Shown here: positions 9,664 through 19,195 of the stretch, one piece after another
How the letters are laid out: each line of letters begins with the position of its first letter
Position numbering within the stretch: position 1 is the first letter of the stretch
Origin: Halopseudomonas phragmitis
GTDB taxonomy: Bacteria > Pseudomonadota > Gammaproteobacteria > Pseudomonadales > Pseudomonadaceae
Direction: 5' to 3'
Assembly (NCBI RefSeq): GCF_002056295.1
Contig: NZ_CP020100.1
Location: 380,001-444,000, forward strand
Length of the DNA stretch: 64,000 bases
Notes under the pieces: model-generated
Told to the model about the DNA's origin: nothing
Databases searched by the model: none
Seen by the model: only the letters and a program-made list of their open reading frames with translations
Position numbers and translations under genes: made by a program

Positions 9664-11208
9664 GTGAGCCTGACACTACTCAATGCCCTGAAAAATCCAG
9701 CGCTGTATGACCATCCGGTTCAGGACTTTACCCTGATTGAGACCCATATTTCCTGGGTTTTACTGACCGGAGAGTACGTTTACAAGATAAAAAAACCGGT
9801 CAACTTTGGATTTCTCGACTACTCCACACTCGAGCGTCGGGCTCATTTTTGTGCCGAAGAAGTCCGTCTCAACCGACGCCTGGCACCACAACTCTATCTG
9901 GACGTCGTTGCCGTACGTGGCAGTGAAGACGACCCACGCCTGGACGGTGATGGCCCGGTTATCGAATACCTGGTCAAAACCCGCCAGTTCCGTCAACAGG
10001 ATCTGCTCAGCAACCTGCAAAAAGCCGGCGACCTGCAGCCCTGGCATATCGACCAGTTGGCGCTTAGCCTGGCCAGTTTTCACGAGCGGATCGAGCACGC
10101 CCCGCTGGACAGTGCCTGGGGCGAGCCCGAGCAGGTCCATGCCCCGGTGGCGCAAAACTTCGAGCAGATCCGTCCACTGCTCAGCGCATCAGCCCAGTTG
10201 CATCAGCTCGAGCAACTTGAACAGTGGGCACATACTACCTTCCAACGCCTCCAGCCCCAACTAGCGCAACGCAAAGCTGAAGGTTTCGTGCGTGAATGCC
10301 ATGGCGACATTTACCTGGACAACGTCACCCTGGTCGACGGACAAGTGACCCTGTTCGACTGCATTGAGTTCAATGACGCCTTCCGCTGGACCGACGTCAT
10401 GAGCGATGTGGCCTTCATGTCCATGGATCTGGAGGACCGGGGCCTGTACGCGCTGTCACACCGTTTCGTCAACGCCTACCTGGAACAGACCGGCGACTAC
10501 GCTGGCCTGGCCCTGCTCAACTACTACAAGGCCTACCGGGCCATGGTCCGAGCCAAGGTCGCACTGCTGCGCCTGACCCAACCAGTCGAAGACGCCGAAC
10601 GCCAGGAAGTACTGGCCCGGTATCAGAGCTACGCCGATCTGGCCGAGTCCTACACACTGATTCCGCAACGCTTCGGCCTGCTCACCCATGGTGTCTCGGG
10701 CTCGGGCAAAAGCACCGTGGCCATGGCTGCACTCGAAGCCCTGGGCGGCATCCGCATACGCTCGGACATCGAACGCAAGCGTTTGTTCGGCAAGCAACAG
10801 ACCGGGCGTCTGAATGACGGTCTGTACGCTCCCGAGCTCAGCGAACAGACCTATGCCCGACTGGCCAACCTGGCCAGTCAGATCCTGGCGGCCGGGTATT
10901 CGGTGATCGTCGACGCCACCCACCTCAAACAGCAGCAACGCGAACTGATCAGCCAAGCCATCGAACAGCAATGCGCCCCATGCCTGCTGATCCACTGTCA
11001 CGCCCCGCTTGAGCAGATAGCCGACTGGCTAGAACAGCGTCAACAACAGGCTATTGACCCCTCCGACGCCGATCTGGCTGTGGTTCAGCACCAGCTTGAA
11101 CAGCTCGAGCCACTCAGCGCTGATGAGCTACAGCATTGTCTGGCCGTCGACACCAGCCAACCCCAGGCTCTGGAGAAACTGCTGACGCAACTGCGCCAAC
11201 GGCTCTGA
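9664..11208 (+). CDS. Phosphotransferase/P-loop kinase fusion protein
   Basis: A 514-residue two-domain protein. Residues about 1-325 form an aminoglycoside-phosphotransferase-like kinase fold with the catalytic motif HGDIYLDN (about residue 214-221) and a downstream FDCIEFND metal site. Residues about 340-514 are a zeta-toxin/AAA-like P-loop kinase (GVSGSGKST, then VIVDATHLKQQQR). Such fusions are widespread in pseudomonads (COG2187 + COG0645); their substrate is unknown. The GTG start at 9664 is preceded by AAGGAT. The gene is divergent from mrcB with about 120 bases between them. Confidence 0.8.
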   Translation: MSLTLLNALKNPALYDHPVQDFTLIETHISWVLLTGEYVYKIKKPVNFGFLDYSTLERRAHFCAEEVRLNRRLAPQLYLDVVAVRGSEDDPRLDGDGPVIEYLVKTRQFRQQDLLSNLQKAGDLQPWHIDQLALSLASFHERIEHAPLDSAWGEPEQVHAPVAQNFEQIRPLLSASAQLHQLEQLEQWAHTTFQRLQPQLAQRKAEGFVRECHGDIYLDNVTLVDGQVTLFDCIEFNDAFRWTDVMSDVAFMSMDLEDRGLYALSHRFVNAYLEQTGDYAGLALLNYYKAYRAMVRAKVALLRLTQPVEDAERQEVLARYQSYADLAESYTLIPQRFGLLTHGVSGSGKSTVAMAALEALGGIRIRSDIERKRLFGKQQTGRLNDGLYAPELSEQTYARLANLASQILAAGYSVIVDATHLKQQQRELISQAIEQQCAPCLLIHCHAPLEQIADWLEQRQQQAIDPSDADLAVVQHQLEQLEPLSADELQHCLAVDTSQPQALEKLLTQLRQRL

Positions 11209-11419
11209 GCATGCCATGGTCCTAGGGTCTCCGCGCCGGCGCCTGGCTGTACGTATCATCCAGGGCCATCTACACTGCGTGTGGGACCCAATAACAAGAA
11301 GCCCGGACACATGCAGACAAGACAGATCGAAAAGCTGGTTTTGCAGCCAGTCAGCCACGCCTTGGGGGGCATCCCAGTAGTAAGGCTTATTCATAGCCTG
11401 ATGACACAGCGGGGTGACC

Positions 11420-11683
11420 ATGAGCAATGATGAACTCCTTGGCCTACGCAATCTCGGCAAAACCTCGGTGCAATGGCTCCACGCCACGGGCATCCATAGC
11501 CTGGCGGAACTGCGCAAGCGTGGCCCGGTGGATGCGTATTGCGCGGTAAGGGCACGCGGATTCAGAGCCTCCAAGGCCCTGTTGTTCGCCCTGGCTGGCG
11601 CCCTTGAGGATGTCCACTGGAATCAACTGGACCCGGAGTACAAAGCCCGCCTGCTAAAACAGTTGGAGCGTCAGCAGCTCTGA
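11420..11683 (+). CDS. TfoX/Sxy C-terminal domain protein
   Basis: An 87-residue protein that matches only the C-terminal domain of TfoX/Sxy competence regulators: LLGLRNLGKTSVQWLHATGI, SLAELRKRGPVDAY, then ALEDVHWNQLD. This helix-hairpin-helix-like fold stands alone here. The N-terminal TfoX domain is absent, as in many pseudomonad homologues, so a competence role should not be assumed. ATG 11420 is preferred over the in-frame GTG 11414 because GGGGTGA lies just upstream of the ATG. The preceding 211 bases hold no gene I can support. Confidence 0.75.
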   Translation: MSNDELLGLRNLGKTSVQWLHATGIHSLAELRKRGPVDAYCAVRARGFRASKALLFALAGALEDVHWNQLDPEYKARLLKQLERQQL

Positions 11684-11884
11684 GGGCCAACTGTCTCTTC
11701 CGGCATAAAAGCGAAATAGCTCACACTGCCGAGGGATAGCGGTTGCCAGTGCCAGTAACCGGCTTTTATGTTGGATGGACATGGGACCGCCAAGCGCGCA
11801 ACCAAATGCAGTAGCCACGCCGACTTGCCTGGCAGCAGGCCCGCGGGTTTTGGTTAATCAGGACCGATAAGAAGGAATGCAGCC

Positions 11885-12682
11885 ATGTACCTCATAGGTG
11901 ACCAGCCCCCCTACGCTGAAAAGCTGATCAGCACCCTGCAGAGCATCCCTGAGCAGTTGCTGGAAGGCCTGGAACCCTGCGCCGACCCTATCGCCCTGGA
12001 CGCGGTCAAGGATCTTTACCAGTCGATCGGCAACAACCGCCTGTACCTGCTCAAAAGCGGCCTGCTACATGCCCTGATCGACAACAAGCCACTGTTCTAT
12101 CTGCAGGAAGGTGACTTGCTGGGCCTGCGCCAAGGGCTGAATACCGCGCCCTGCACCTACCTCAGTGAAGAGCCGCTGGTGCTGATCCCCTACGATCGCG
12201 AAGCGCTGTTCCGGCATATCCATGAAAGCAATCAGCGTCAGGAACTGTTTACCCAGTACATTCTCGGCCAGGCCGCGCTGATGTCTGACGCACTGGCGCG
12301 CAGCAAGCCACCGGAAGTACGCCCGGTCACCGGATTTCAGCACTTTGCCCCCGGCGCGGAACTGATCCGCCAGGGCGACGAGGCTGATCACGTTTTCATC
12401 ATCACCGAAGGCCATGCCGAAGCTTTTGTCGAAGGCATCAAGGTCGGTGATGTGCAAAAGGATGAAATTTTCGGCGCCATGGCGCTGTTCACCCGGGAAA
12501 AGCGCTCGGCCACGGTGATCGCCAGTGTGCCAACGACCGTCATGATGATCCCTAAGGACCAGTTCCTGGCGCTGATGCAGAGCAACCCCCGGATTGCCCA
12601 CAGCCTGATCGAAAGCATGGCCCGACGTATCGACCTGATGAACAAGGAATTGACCCACTACAAGCAATTGGCAGGAAAATAA
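11885..12682 (+). CDS. cbpA: Cyclic nucleotide-binding domain protein (CbpA-like)
   Basis: A 265-residue protein with a C-terminal cyclic-nucleotide-binding beta roll (about residues 150-250: GAELIRQGDEADHVFIITEGHAE, then GDVQKDEIFGAMALFTREKRSATV). The Arg and Ser/Thr pair of the phosphate-binding cassette can be read in KRSATV. The N-terminal half is a degenerate relative of the same fold. There is no helix-turn-helix, so it is not a Crp-type regulator. In P. aeruginosa, CbpA is a Vfr-controlled cAMP-binding protein seen at the cell pole (literature recollection). Its position directly before prrF is also the PAO1 arrangement, which supports the name. Confidence 0.85.
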   Translation: MYLIGDQPPYAEKLISTLQSIPEQLLEGLEPCADPIALDAVKDLYQSIGNNRLYLLKSGLLHALIDNKPLFYLQEGDLLGLRQGLNTAPCTYLSEEPLVLIPYDREALFRHIHESNQRQELFTQYILGQAALMSDALARSKPPEVRPVTGFQHFAPGAELIRQGDEADHVFIITEGHAEAFVEGIKVGDVQKDEIFGAMALFTREKRSATVIASVPTTVMMIPKDQFLALMQSNPRIAHSLIESMARRIDLMNKELTHYKQLAGK

Positions 12683-12695
12683 GTTGCAAAAGGGG

Positions 12696-12724
12696 TTGAC
12701 TCTCAAATGATAACGATTATTATT
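12696..12724 (+). promoter_or_regulatory. prrF promoter with overlapping Fur box
   Basis: TTGACT (12696-12701), a 16-base spacer and TATTAT (12718-12723) form the promoter. The 19-mer AATGATAACGATTATTATT (12706-12724) is a good match to the Fur consensus and covers the spacer and the -10 element. Fur-Fe bound here would exclude RNA polymerase, giving expression only under iron limitation. Confidence 0.85.
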
Positions 12725-12729
12725 AACAC

Positions 12730-12876
12730 CAAGTCATCGCGAGATGGCTTGCGAAGACTCTAAAGCGCAGTCTCCTTCAGAGTTTTCTGGATAACAGCTT
12801 GTCGCAAGACAACGGTTATCTCCTCATCAGGCTAATCACGGATTTAAGCCCGCTCTCTGAGCGGGCTCTTTTTTTG
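12730..12876 (+). ncRNA. prrF: PrrF-type iron-responsive small RNA
   Basis: Small regulatory RNA of about 145 bases, the pseudomonad counterpart of RyhB, which base-pairs with mRNAs of iron-rich proteins when iron is scarce. Support: a Fur-box promoter, the PrrF antisense core GCGCAGTCTCCTTCAGAG (12766-12783), a second conserved block TCTCCTCATCAGGCTAATCA (12819-12838), an intrinsic terminator, and a place directly after cbpA. PAO1 has two tandem copies (prrF1, prrF2) plus the read-through PrrH; only one copy is here. The 5' end is inferred from the -10 position. Confidence 0.9.
12847..12876 (+). terminator. prrF intrinsic terminator
   Basis: A perfect 9-base-pair stem AGCCCGCTC-TCT-GAGCGGGCT (12847-12867) is followed by C and an uninterrupted T run. 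It defines the 3' end of PrrF and lies about 30 bases before the convergent folD stop. Confidence 0.93.
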
Positions 12877-12908
12877 CCTGTCTTTTTTGCGACTTATCTG
12901 CACATGCC

Positions 12909-13805
12909 TCACGCAGATGCTTCGGCCGCCTCCAGAGTGTTTTCCAGCAGGCAGGCGATGGTCATCGGCCCTACCCCGCCGGGCACCGGCGTAATCCAGG
13001 ACGCCCTGGCACTGGCTGTCTCAAACTGCACATCACCTGTCAGGCGACCATCAGCCAGACGGGTGATTCCAACATCCAGCACCACCGCTCCAGGCTTGAT
13101 CCAGTCACCGCGAATCAGCCCCGGCACACCCGTGGCCACCACCAGGATATCCGCCTGGCGCACCAGTTGCGGCAAATCGCAGGTTTGCTTGTGCGCTACC
13201 AGCACCGTAGCCTCGGCCTTGAGCAATTCCAGCGCCATAGGCCGGCCAACGATGGTCGACGCACCAACCACCACCGCCAGCTTGCCGCATGGATCGACTC
13301 CGGCGCTGGCCAGCAAGCGCATGCAGCCCTTGGGCGTACAGGGTCGCAAGCCCGGTACTCCGGCGGCCAGCCGACCAAGGTTTTCCGGGTGGAAGCCATC
13401 GACGTCCTTGCCCGGAGCAATCCGACCGATCACCCGGCGCACATCAATATGCGCTGGCAGTGGCAACTGGACCAGAATCCCATGGACTGCCGGGTCAGCG
13501 TTCAACTGCTCGATCAGCATCAGCAGCTCGGTTTCGCTGACGCCGGCCGACAGCCTGTGACTGAGCGAGCGCATCCCGACCTGCTCACAGGCGGCAATCT
13601 TGTGCCGAACATAAACCTGTGAAGCCGGATCCTCACCCACCAGTACCACCGCCAGGCCCGGGACACTGGCGCCAGCCGCGCAGCGTCGGGCCACCCTGGC
13701 GGCGACCTCGCTCCGTACCTGGGTCGCCAGCGTCCGCCCATCAAGCACCTGGCAAGCTGACGGCACCGCCCGCTCGAGCGGCGCCTGATCTACAAAAGCA
13801 CTCAC
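12909..13805 (-). CDS. folD: Bifunctional methylene-THF dehydrogenase/methenyl-THF cyclohydrolase
   Basis: Interconverts 5,10-methylene-THF, methenyl-THF and 10-formyl-THF. The 298-residue protein shows the FolD catalytic Lys region ([17 protein letters not shown]), the [10 protein letters not shown] block, the PCTPKG loop and the Rossmann signature [13 protein letters not shown], ending with [12 protein letters not shown]. The GTG at 13805 is the best start: it follows the mgsC stop after one base (TGA-A-GTG) and so is translationally coupled. An in-frame start at 13877 would overlap mgsC by 71 bases. As the last gene of the gmaS-mgsABC arm it is probably the pathway-dedicated copy, oxidising the one-carbon unit made by MgdABCD. 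Confidence 0.92.
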   Translation of the reverse strand: MSAFVDQAPLERAVPSACQVLDGRTLATQVRSEVAARVARRCAAGASVPGLAVVLVGEDPASQVYVRHKIAACEQVGMRSLSHRLSAGVSETELLMLIEQLNADPAVHGILVQLPLPAHIDVRRVIGRIAPGKDVDGFHPENLGRLAAGVPGLRPCTPKGCMRLLASAGVDPCGKLAVVVGASTIVGRPMALELLKAEATVLVAHKQTCDLPQLVRQADILVVATGVPGLIRGDWIKPGAVVLDVGITRLADGRLTGDVQFETASARASWITPVPGGVGPMTIACLLENTLEAAEASA

Positions 13806-13806
13806 T

Positions 13807-15129
13807 TCAGTAACCCTGCCCCGGAATCCAGCTGGTGCCCGCCAGCGGCACCCTGGCCATGGCGGCCGCCTCGACACTCAGGGCCACCAGATCCTCGGGA
13901 TCGAGGTTGTGCAGGTGCGACTTGCCACAGGCGCGGGCCATGGTCTGAGCCTCCAGCACCAACACCCGCAGGTAGTTGGCCAGCCGCCGGCCACCCTCAA
14001 CCGGGTCCAGGCGTTTGGCCAGTTCCGGGTCCTGGGTGGTGATGCCAGCCGGGTCGCGACCATTCTGCCAATCGTCGTAATAGCCGGCAGCCGAACCCAG
14101 CTTGCGCAACTCGCTGTCCAGGCGCGGATGGTTGTCACCCAGGGCAATCAATGCGGCGGTACCGATCGCCACCGCATCAGCACCCAGCGCCATGGCCTTG
14201 GCCACGTCGGCGCCGGTGCGGATTCCGCCAGAGACAATCAGTTGCACCTGCCGGTGCATGCCCATTTCCTGCAGAGCCTGAACCGCCTGGGGAATGGCGC
14301 AGAGAATCGGGATGCCGACATGCTCGATGAACACTTCCTGAGTAGCCGCCGTTCCCCCTTGCATACCGTCGAGCACAATCACATCGGCACCGGCTTTGAC
14401 CGCCAGCTTGACGTCGTAATATGGGCGGCTGGCGCCGATCTTCACATAGATAGGTTTTTCCCAGTCGGTGATCTCGCGCAGTTCGGCAATCTTGATCGCC
14501 AGATCATCCGGGCCAGTCCAGTCCGGATGCCGACAGGCGCTGCGCTGATCGACGCCAACCGGCAAGGTGCGCATGCCGGCGACCCGCTCAGTCACCTTCA
14601 TGCCTAGCAACATTCCGCCGCCACCAGGCTTGGCGCCCTGGCCCAATACGATTTCAATGGCGTCGGCCTTGCGCAGATCGTCCGGGTTCATGCCGTAACG
14701 CGACGGCAGATACTGATAGACCAGATGCCTGGACTGACCGCGCTCTTCCGGGGTCATGCCGCCGTCCCCGGTGGTGGTACTGGTGCCGGCGATACTCGCA
14801 CCACGACCCAAAGCCTCCTTGGCCTGGGCCGACAACGCACCAAAACTCATACCCGCGATGGTTACCGGGATATCCAGGTGGATCGGCTTTTTGGCGAAGC
14901 GGGTGCCGAGCACCACATCGGTCCCACATTTTTCCCGATAGCCTTCCAGCGGATAACGGGAAATGCTCGCTCCCAGCAACAATAGGTCATCGAAATGCGG
15001 CACCTTTCGCTTGGTCCCACCACCACGAATGTCATAGATGCCGGTCTCGGCGGCTCGCTGTATTTCCTGAATGGTCAGGCGGTCGAAGGTGGCGGACTCG
15101 CGCAGTACCGGCTCATGGGTGTCGTTCAT
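13807..15129 (-). CDS. mgsC: N-methylglutamate synthase subunit C (FMN glutamate-synthase-like)
   Basis: A 440-residue protein homologous to the FMN-binding synthase domain of glutamate synthase (GltB), also annotated GlxD. Recognisable segments are the FMN-barrel strands [30 protein letters not shown], then [36 protein letters not shown]. In N-methylglutamate synthase it transfers the methylamine group of gamma-glutamylmethylamide to 2-oxoglutarate or glutamate carbon, with MgsA (amidotransferase) and MgsB (GXGXG). ATG 15129 sits six bases behind GAGAGGA. The context (gmaS and mgdABCD) is the main reason to prefer this name to a generic glutamate synthase. Confidence 0.82.
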   Translation of the reverse strand: MNDTHEPVLRESATFDRLTIQEIQRAAETGIYDIRGGGTKRKVPHFDDLLLLGASISRYPLEGYREKCGTDVVLGTRFAKKPIHLDIPVTIAGMSFGALSAQAKEALGRGASIAGTSTTTGDGGMTPEERGQSRHLVYQYLPSRYGMNPDDLRKADAIEIVLGQGAKPGGGGMLLGMKVTERVAGMRTLPVGVDQRSACRHPDWTGPDDLAIKIAELREITDWEKPIYVKIGASRPYYDVKLAVKAGADVIVLDGMQGGTAATQEVFIEHVGIPILCAIPQAVQALQEMGMHRQVQLIVSGGIRTGADVAKAMALGADAVAIGTAALIALGDNHPRLDSELRKLGSAAGYYDDWQNGRDPAGITTQDPELAKRLDPVEGGRRLANYLRVLVLEAQTMARACGKSHLHNLDPEDLVALSVEAAAMARVPLAGTSWIPGQGY

Positions 15130-15162
15130 ATGCATTCCTCTCAATCAGTCAGACCGAACGGC

Positions 15163-15846
15163 TCAGTAGGCCGCTGCGTTATCCACCTTGAAGCTGTACA
15201 GTTGCCGGGCCGAGCCATAGCGTTTGAAGCTGGCCGGGTCCTCGTCGAAGCCGGCACGGTTAAGCAATTCCGTCAGTTCCTCCAGATGCTCTGCGCGCAT
15301 GGCTTTCTCAATGCAGTCAGAACCCAGCGACTTGACCGAGCCCTTGACGTAAATGCGGGTCTCGTACAGCGAGTCGCCCAACGCATCGCCTGCATCACCG
15401 CAGACCACCAGACGCCCGGCCTGGCCCATAAAACAGCTCATATGGCCAACGCTGCCGCCAACCACGATATCGGCGCCTTTCAGCGAGATCCCGCAGCGTG
15501 CCCCGGCATCGCCGTCAATGATCAGCAAGCCGCCATGGGCCGTGGCTCCGGCCGACTGCGAGGCACTGCCCTTGACGTGCACCAGCCCAGACATCATGTT
15601 TTCAGCCACGCCGACCCCGGCATTGCCATGTATGGTGATCGTGGCTTTCTGGTTCATGCCGGCGCAGTAGTAGCCGCTGTGGCCTTGAATATCGACCGAG
15701 ACCGCCTCGTTCAGGCCAACCGCCAGGTTGTGCTTGCCATCGGGATGGGTCACCAGCCACTCGCGTTCGGTGACAGCGCCGGCCTGCACATGCAGCGCCT
15801 GATTGAGTTCACGCACCGGAGTGCTGGACAGATCAATGGTTTTCAT
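15163..15846 (-). CDS. mgsB: N-methylglutamate synthase subunit B (GXGXG domain)
   Basis: A 227-residue protein made of the GXGXG right-handed beta-helix found at the C terminus of glutamate synthase and in formylmethanofuran dehydrogenase subunit C (also annotated GlxC). The repeat is visible as successive Gly-rich turns (HGNAGVGVAENMMSG, VKGSASQSAGATAHGG, GDAGARCGISLKGAD, GSVGHMSCFMGQAG). It is a structural subunit of the three-part synthase. The ATG at 15846 follows GAGGAG; the preceding in-frame GTG is too close to that site. Confidence 0.82.
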   Translation of the reverse strand: MKTIDLSSTPVRELNQALHVQAGAVTEREWLVTHPDGKHNLAVGLNEAVSVDIQGHSGYYCAGMNQKATITIHGNAGVGVAENMMSGLVHVKGSASQSAGATAHGGLLIIDGDAGARCGISLKGADIVVGGSVGHMSCFMGQAGRLVVCGDAGDALGDSLYETRIYVKGSVKSLGSDCIEKAMRAEHLEELTELLNRAGFDEDPASFKRYGSARQLYSFKVDNAAAY

Positions 15847-15857
15847 CACGTTGCTCC

Positions 15858-16763
15858 TCAGGCGCTCTTGCGTTCCCAGATGTACATGGTGGCGGGCTCC
15901 GGTTCCCAGACCCGGGCCTGATCGATCCCCGGTAGCCCAGCCAAAGCCTGGTATTCCGAGGCCATGGCCACGTAATCCTCGGTTTCGGCCAACACCGCCG
16001 GCTTGCAGGCGATCGGATCACGAATCACCGCAAAACCTTCACGGGTGCCAATGGCGAAAGTGAAGAAGCCATCCAGATCGTTCAGGGCATGATCCAGCGC
16101 CTGTTTGAGCGAGTCGCCTTCACGCAGGCGCCAAGTCAGGTAGGCGGCGGCCACCTCGGTGTCGTTTTCGGTTTCGAACTGCAAGCCACGGCGCTTGAGC
16201 TCCTGACGCAGGCGGCTGTGATTGGACAGCGAACCGTTGTGCACCAGGCACAGGTCATTACCCGTGGAGAACGGGTGGCTGCCTTCCATGGTTACCGCGC
16301 TTTCAGTGGCCATGCGGGTATGGCCGATGATATGGCTGCCTTTCATGGCGCTGAGTGAGAAACGCTCGGCAATCGCCGCCGGCAAGCCCATGCCCTTGAG
16401 AATCTCGATGCTCTGACCGATGCTCATCACCCGCACCTCGGGCGCCAGCTCGGTCAGCGCGGCGCGCGCCTGATGCTCATCGGCATTGAGTTTGAGCACA
16501 ACCGCATCAGCATTGCTGAACCAGTCCAGCGAGCAACCCAGACGCCCTTCCAGCGCGCCCATCAGGCTGCTCCAGTCATAGTCTGCCGTGGTGCTTTGCA
16601 GCGTCAGCTTGATCCAGCCATCGACCACTTCATCGCCGTAGATGGCGAAGCCAGCACTGTCCGGTCCGCGATCGGTCATCGCCAGCAGCATCGGCTCGAA
16701 CAGGGCACCAAGCTGCGATTCCAGTTCAGGGTTCTTCAGATACAACCCGACAATTCCACACAT
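15858..16763 (-). CDS. mgsA: N-methylglutamate synthase subunit A (class II glutamine amidotransferase)
   Basis: A 301-residue class II (Ntn) amidotransferase, also annotated GlxB. Starting at ATG 16763 the protein begins MCGIVGLY, putting the catalytic Cys directly after Met, as required for removal of Met and exposure of the N-terminal nucleophile. Further motifs are TDRGPDSAG, GHTRMATES and HNGSLSNH. The role is to cleave gamma-glutamylmethylamide and hand methylamine to MgsC. Eleven bases separate it from mgsB. The alternative GTG at 16769 would bury the Cys, so it is rejected. Confidence 0.83.
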   Translation of the reverse strand: MCGIVGLYLKNPELESQLGALFEPMLLAMTDRGPDSAGFAIYGDEVVDGWIKLTLQSTTADYDWSSLMGALEGRLGCSLDWFSNADAVVLKLNADEHQARAALTELAPEVRVMSIGQSIEILKGMGLPAAIAERFSLSAMKGSHIIGHTRMATESAVTMEGSHPFSTGNDLCLVHNGSLSNHSRLRQELKRRGLQFETENDTEVAAAYLTWRLREGDSLKQALDHALNDLDGFFTFAIGTREGFAVIRDPIACKPAVLAETEDYVAMASEYQALAGLPGIDQARVWEPEPATMYIWERKSA

Positions 16764-16814
16764 AAACACATCCTCACTACGTTCGGGAGCCTGAGGCCCA
16801 GGCCTCGGGCGGCT

Positions 16815-18149
16815 TCAAAAGAATTCGGTATACCGCTGTACTTCCCAGTCACTGACATGGCGGCTGTATTCCACCCACTCCATGCGCTTGAGCTTGATGA
16901 ACTCATCGACAATTTCCGATCCCAGCACTTCGCGGAACAGCGGATCGGCTTCCAGCGCCAGACAGGCTTCATTGAGATTCTGTGGCAGAGTCTTGATCCC
17001 GCGTGCGGTGATATCCTCCAGACTCAAGTTGTAGAGGTTCTCGTTGCAGGGCTGGCCCGGCTCCAATTGACGGTCGATACCGTCCAGACCGGCGGCGATG
17101 ATCGCGGCGGTGACCAGATAGGGATTGCAGCCAGCATCAGGCAGGCGGAACTCGATCCGGCCATAGGGAATGCGCACCATCGCCGAGCGGTTATTCTCGC
17201 CATAGGCGATAAAAGCTGGCGCCCAGGTCGCCCCTGACAACGAGCGCCCCACCACCAGGCGCTTGTAGGAATTGACCGTCGGCGCGGCAAAGGCACACAA
17301 CGCCGGTCCATGGGCCAACAGCCCGGCGGCGAAGTGATAGGCCATCTTCGATAACCCCATACCAGAGGGGTCTGCCGGGTCGTGGAACAGGTTGGAGCAG
17401 TCCTTGCTGGCCAGCGAAATATGAAAGTGCATGCCGTTGCCCGAGCGGCGCGGGTCCGGCTTGGGCATGAACGAGCAGATCATGCCCAGTTCATTGGCAA
17501 TCTCGCCGGCAGCCATGCGAAAGAAGGTGAAGCGATCGGCCGAGGTCATGGCGTCGCTGTAGGTATAGTTGATCTCGAACTGGCCGTTGGCATCCTCATG
17601 ATCGATCTGGTAGATGTCGAAATCGACCTGCTGCAGCGCTTCGGTCAGGCGCTCGAGAAACTCCCGAGAACGTGACAAGCCCTTGTAGTCGTAGCAGGGC
17701 TTATCCAGAGTGTCGCTGGCATCAACCAGTTGCAACTGTCCTCGTTCATCACGGCGGAACAGGCTGAACTCCGGCTCCAGGCCGGTATTCATGGTCCAGC
17801 CCCGGTCTGTCAGTCGTTCGATCTGGCGCTGCAACACATAGCGGGTGTCATAGGGGTGCGGCTGGCCGTTGACATGACCGATACACAGCAGCCGGCCGTA
17901 GCCCGGCTGCCAAGGCACCGGGGTCAGAGTCGACAGATCGCCCCTGGCCATGAAGTCCGGCCCATGAGGCTCCATGCCCATGCCACAAATGGCGAAGCCG
18001 GCAAACCCGGCACCTTCCTCGGCTACAGCCTGGAGGCCACTGACCGGTACCGACTTGGTTTTGGCAGCACCATGAATATCGACAAACTGCGCCAGCACGT
18101 ACTTGATACCGTACTGTTCAATGATTTGCTGTGTCTCGCTGGGCAACAT
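16815..18149 (-). CDS. gmaS: Gamma-glutamylmethylamide synthetase (type III glutamine-synthetase family)
   Basis: A 444-residue glutamine-synthetase-like ligase (GlnT/GlnA-III group). Predicted reaction: glutamate + methylamine + ATP to gamma-glutamylmethylamide. Visible GS features are the beta-Grasp N-domain ([17 protein letters not shown]), GLEPEFSLF with a metal Glu, [22 protein letters not shown], and the Arg-rich active-site block ([20 protein letters not shown]). Length and the absence of an adenylylation-type Tyr loop separate it from housekeeping GlnA. Head position in a gmaS-mgsABC-folD unit opposite a mgdABCD operon makes the methylamide function likely. A pure glutamine synthetase role cannot be excluded from sequence alone. 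AAGGAG precedes the ATG. Confidence 0.82.
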   Translation of the reverse strand: MLPSETQQIIEQYGIKYVLAQFVDIHGAAKTKSVPVSGLQAVAEEGAGFAGFAICGMGMEPHGPDFMARGDLSTLTPVPWQPGYGRLLCIGHVNGQPHPYDTRYVLQRQIERLTDRGWTMNTGLEPEFSLFRRDERGQLQLVDASDTLDKPCYDYKGLSRSREFLERLTEALQQVDFDIYQIDHEDANGQFEINYTYSDAMTSADRFTFFRMAAGEIANELGMICSFMPKPDPRRSGNGMHFHISLASKDCSNLFHDPADPSGMGLSKMAYHFAAGLLAHGPALCAFAAPTVNSYKRLVVGRSLSGATWAPAFIAYGENNRSAMVRIPYGRIEFRLPDAGCNPYLVTAAIIAAGLDGIDRQLEPGQPCNENLYNLSLEDITARGIKTLPQNLNEACLALEADPLFREVLGSEIVDEFIKLKRMEWVEYSRHVSDWEVQRYTEFF

Positions 18150-18181
18150 GGGATAGCTCCTTTCGGCAAATTATTCCACAC

Positions 18182-18203
18182 AGGAATTTTAATTTCACCA
18201 TAA
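18182..18203. promoter_or_regulatory. Candidate operator of the XRE/cupin regulator, gmaS side
   Basis: The 235-base gmaS/regulator intergenic region contains AGGAATTTTAATTTC (18182-18196), a near-dyad around GAATTTTAATT, followed without gap by TCACCATAA (overlapping from 18195). A 13/15 version of the first block and an exact copy of TCACCATAA recur in front of purU (21681-21715). Shared motifs upstream of both arms suggest one regulator, most simply the adjacent XRE/cupin protein. This is inference from pattern only. Confidence 0.4.
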
Positions 18204-18384
18204 GAAATGCAATCCGCTTGCCAAGTCCTCCAGATGCGAGAAAAGCCTGTCAAAATGCCGCGTAATGGGTATATCTATGGAAAAATGCCCCTGCCCCGGA
18301 TGCGCTGGTTGTTGTCATGACGATGCGTTTGCGCACATTCTTGGTGCTAAATTTAATTTACCGATCTGAAAGCGTGCATACTCA

Positions 18385-18984
18385 ATGGCCAAATCAAGCG
18401 ACACCCAACCACGCCTCAAGCTGGAGCAATATCTGGGCATGCAGATTCGCCGTCAACGTCAGGCCCAAGGGCTGAAGATCACCGACGTGGCGCGCATTGC
18501 CGGCATCAGTCAGGGCATGCTGAGCAAAATAGAAAACGCCCAGGTGTCTACCAGTCTGGATACCCTGACACGCCTGTGCGATGTGCTGGGCCTGCCAATG
18601 TCGAAACTGTTCAGTCAGTATGATCAGCAAGGTGGAGGCGCATTGCTGGTCCACAGTGGTGAGGGGCTGGAAGTGGTGCGCCGCGGCACCGAGAAAGGCC
18701 ACACCTATCAGTTGCTCAACCACACCCGTGGGCCGAAAAAGAGCTTCGAGGCCTACATGATCAGCATGGATGATGCTGCCGAAGAGTTTCCAACCTTCTC
18801 CCACCCCGGCACTGAGTTCATTCACCTGCTCGAAGGCCGGCTGGTTTATCGGCATGGCAACCAGCTTTACCCCATGGGTCCTGGTGACAGCCTGACCTTC
18901 GACGCCGAAGTGCCCCACGGCCCGGAAACCCTGGTTGAGGTGCCCATCCGCCTGCTGTCGGTAATGAATTACGACCAGAACTGA
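18385..18984 (+). CDS. XRE-family regulator with C-terminal cupin
   Basis: A 199-residue transcription factor: an N-terminal HTH of the Cro/C1 type (about residues 17-72: RRQRQAQGLKITDVARIAG, ISQGMLSKIENAQVSTSLDTL) and a C-terminal cupin_2 barrel (about 125-190: FPTFSHPGTEFIHLLEGRL, then MGPGDSLTFDAEVPHGPE). The His and Glu metal or ligand positions of a cupin are visible. It is divergent from gmaS, and this class of regulator commonly controls the neighbouring catabolic operon in response to a small metabolite. The likely ligand is methylamine-derived (gamma-glutamylmethylamide or N-methylglutamate), which is inference. Confidence 0.88.
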   Translation: MAKSSDTQPRLKLEQYLGMQIRRQRQAQGLKITDVARIAGISQGMLSKIENAQVSTSLDTLTRLCDVLGLPMSKLFSQYDQQGGGALLVHSGEGLEVVRRGTEKGHTYQLLNHTRGPKKSFEAYMISMDDAAEEFPTFSHPGTEFIHLLEGRLVYRHGNQLYPMGPGDSLTFDAEVPHGPETLVEVPIRLLSVMNYDQN

Positions 18985-19195
18985 GCACTCGGCGGCCGCA
19001 GCCTGCTGCGGCCGACATCCCGCCCCCAATATGCGCTGATCCCCACCCCTGCGGCCTGCTGCCAATTCTGCCATTGGCACAGCCCTTGCTTTTGCCCCTG
19101 ATAACCAGATTACAAAAACATCAGCATCCCGCTTGCCGGTCTGCCACCGGCTGATCAGCCAGGAGGCGGCACTTGCCGCCCGAACAGGTGCCGTT

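Noticed and set aside
11128-11394. Antisense frame of 88 codons (starting MNKPYYWDAPQG) opposite the end of the kinase gene and the following gap
   Set aside because: No convincing ribosome site, more than a third of it lies antisense to a real gene, and no family is recognisable. It could be a small protein, but I cannot support it.
18992-19012. GC-rich hairpin after the XRE/cupin gene as terminator
   Set aside because: The stem (GGCCGCAG/CTGCGGCC) is good but there is no T run. It is too weak to annotate.
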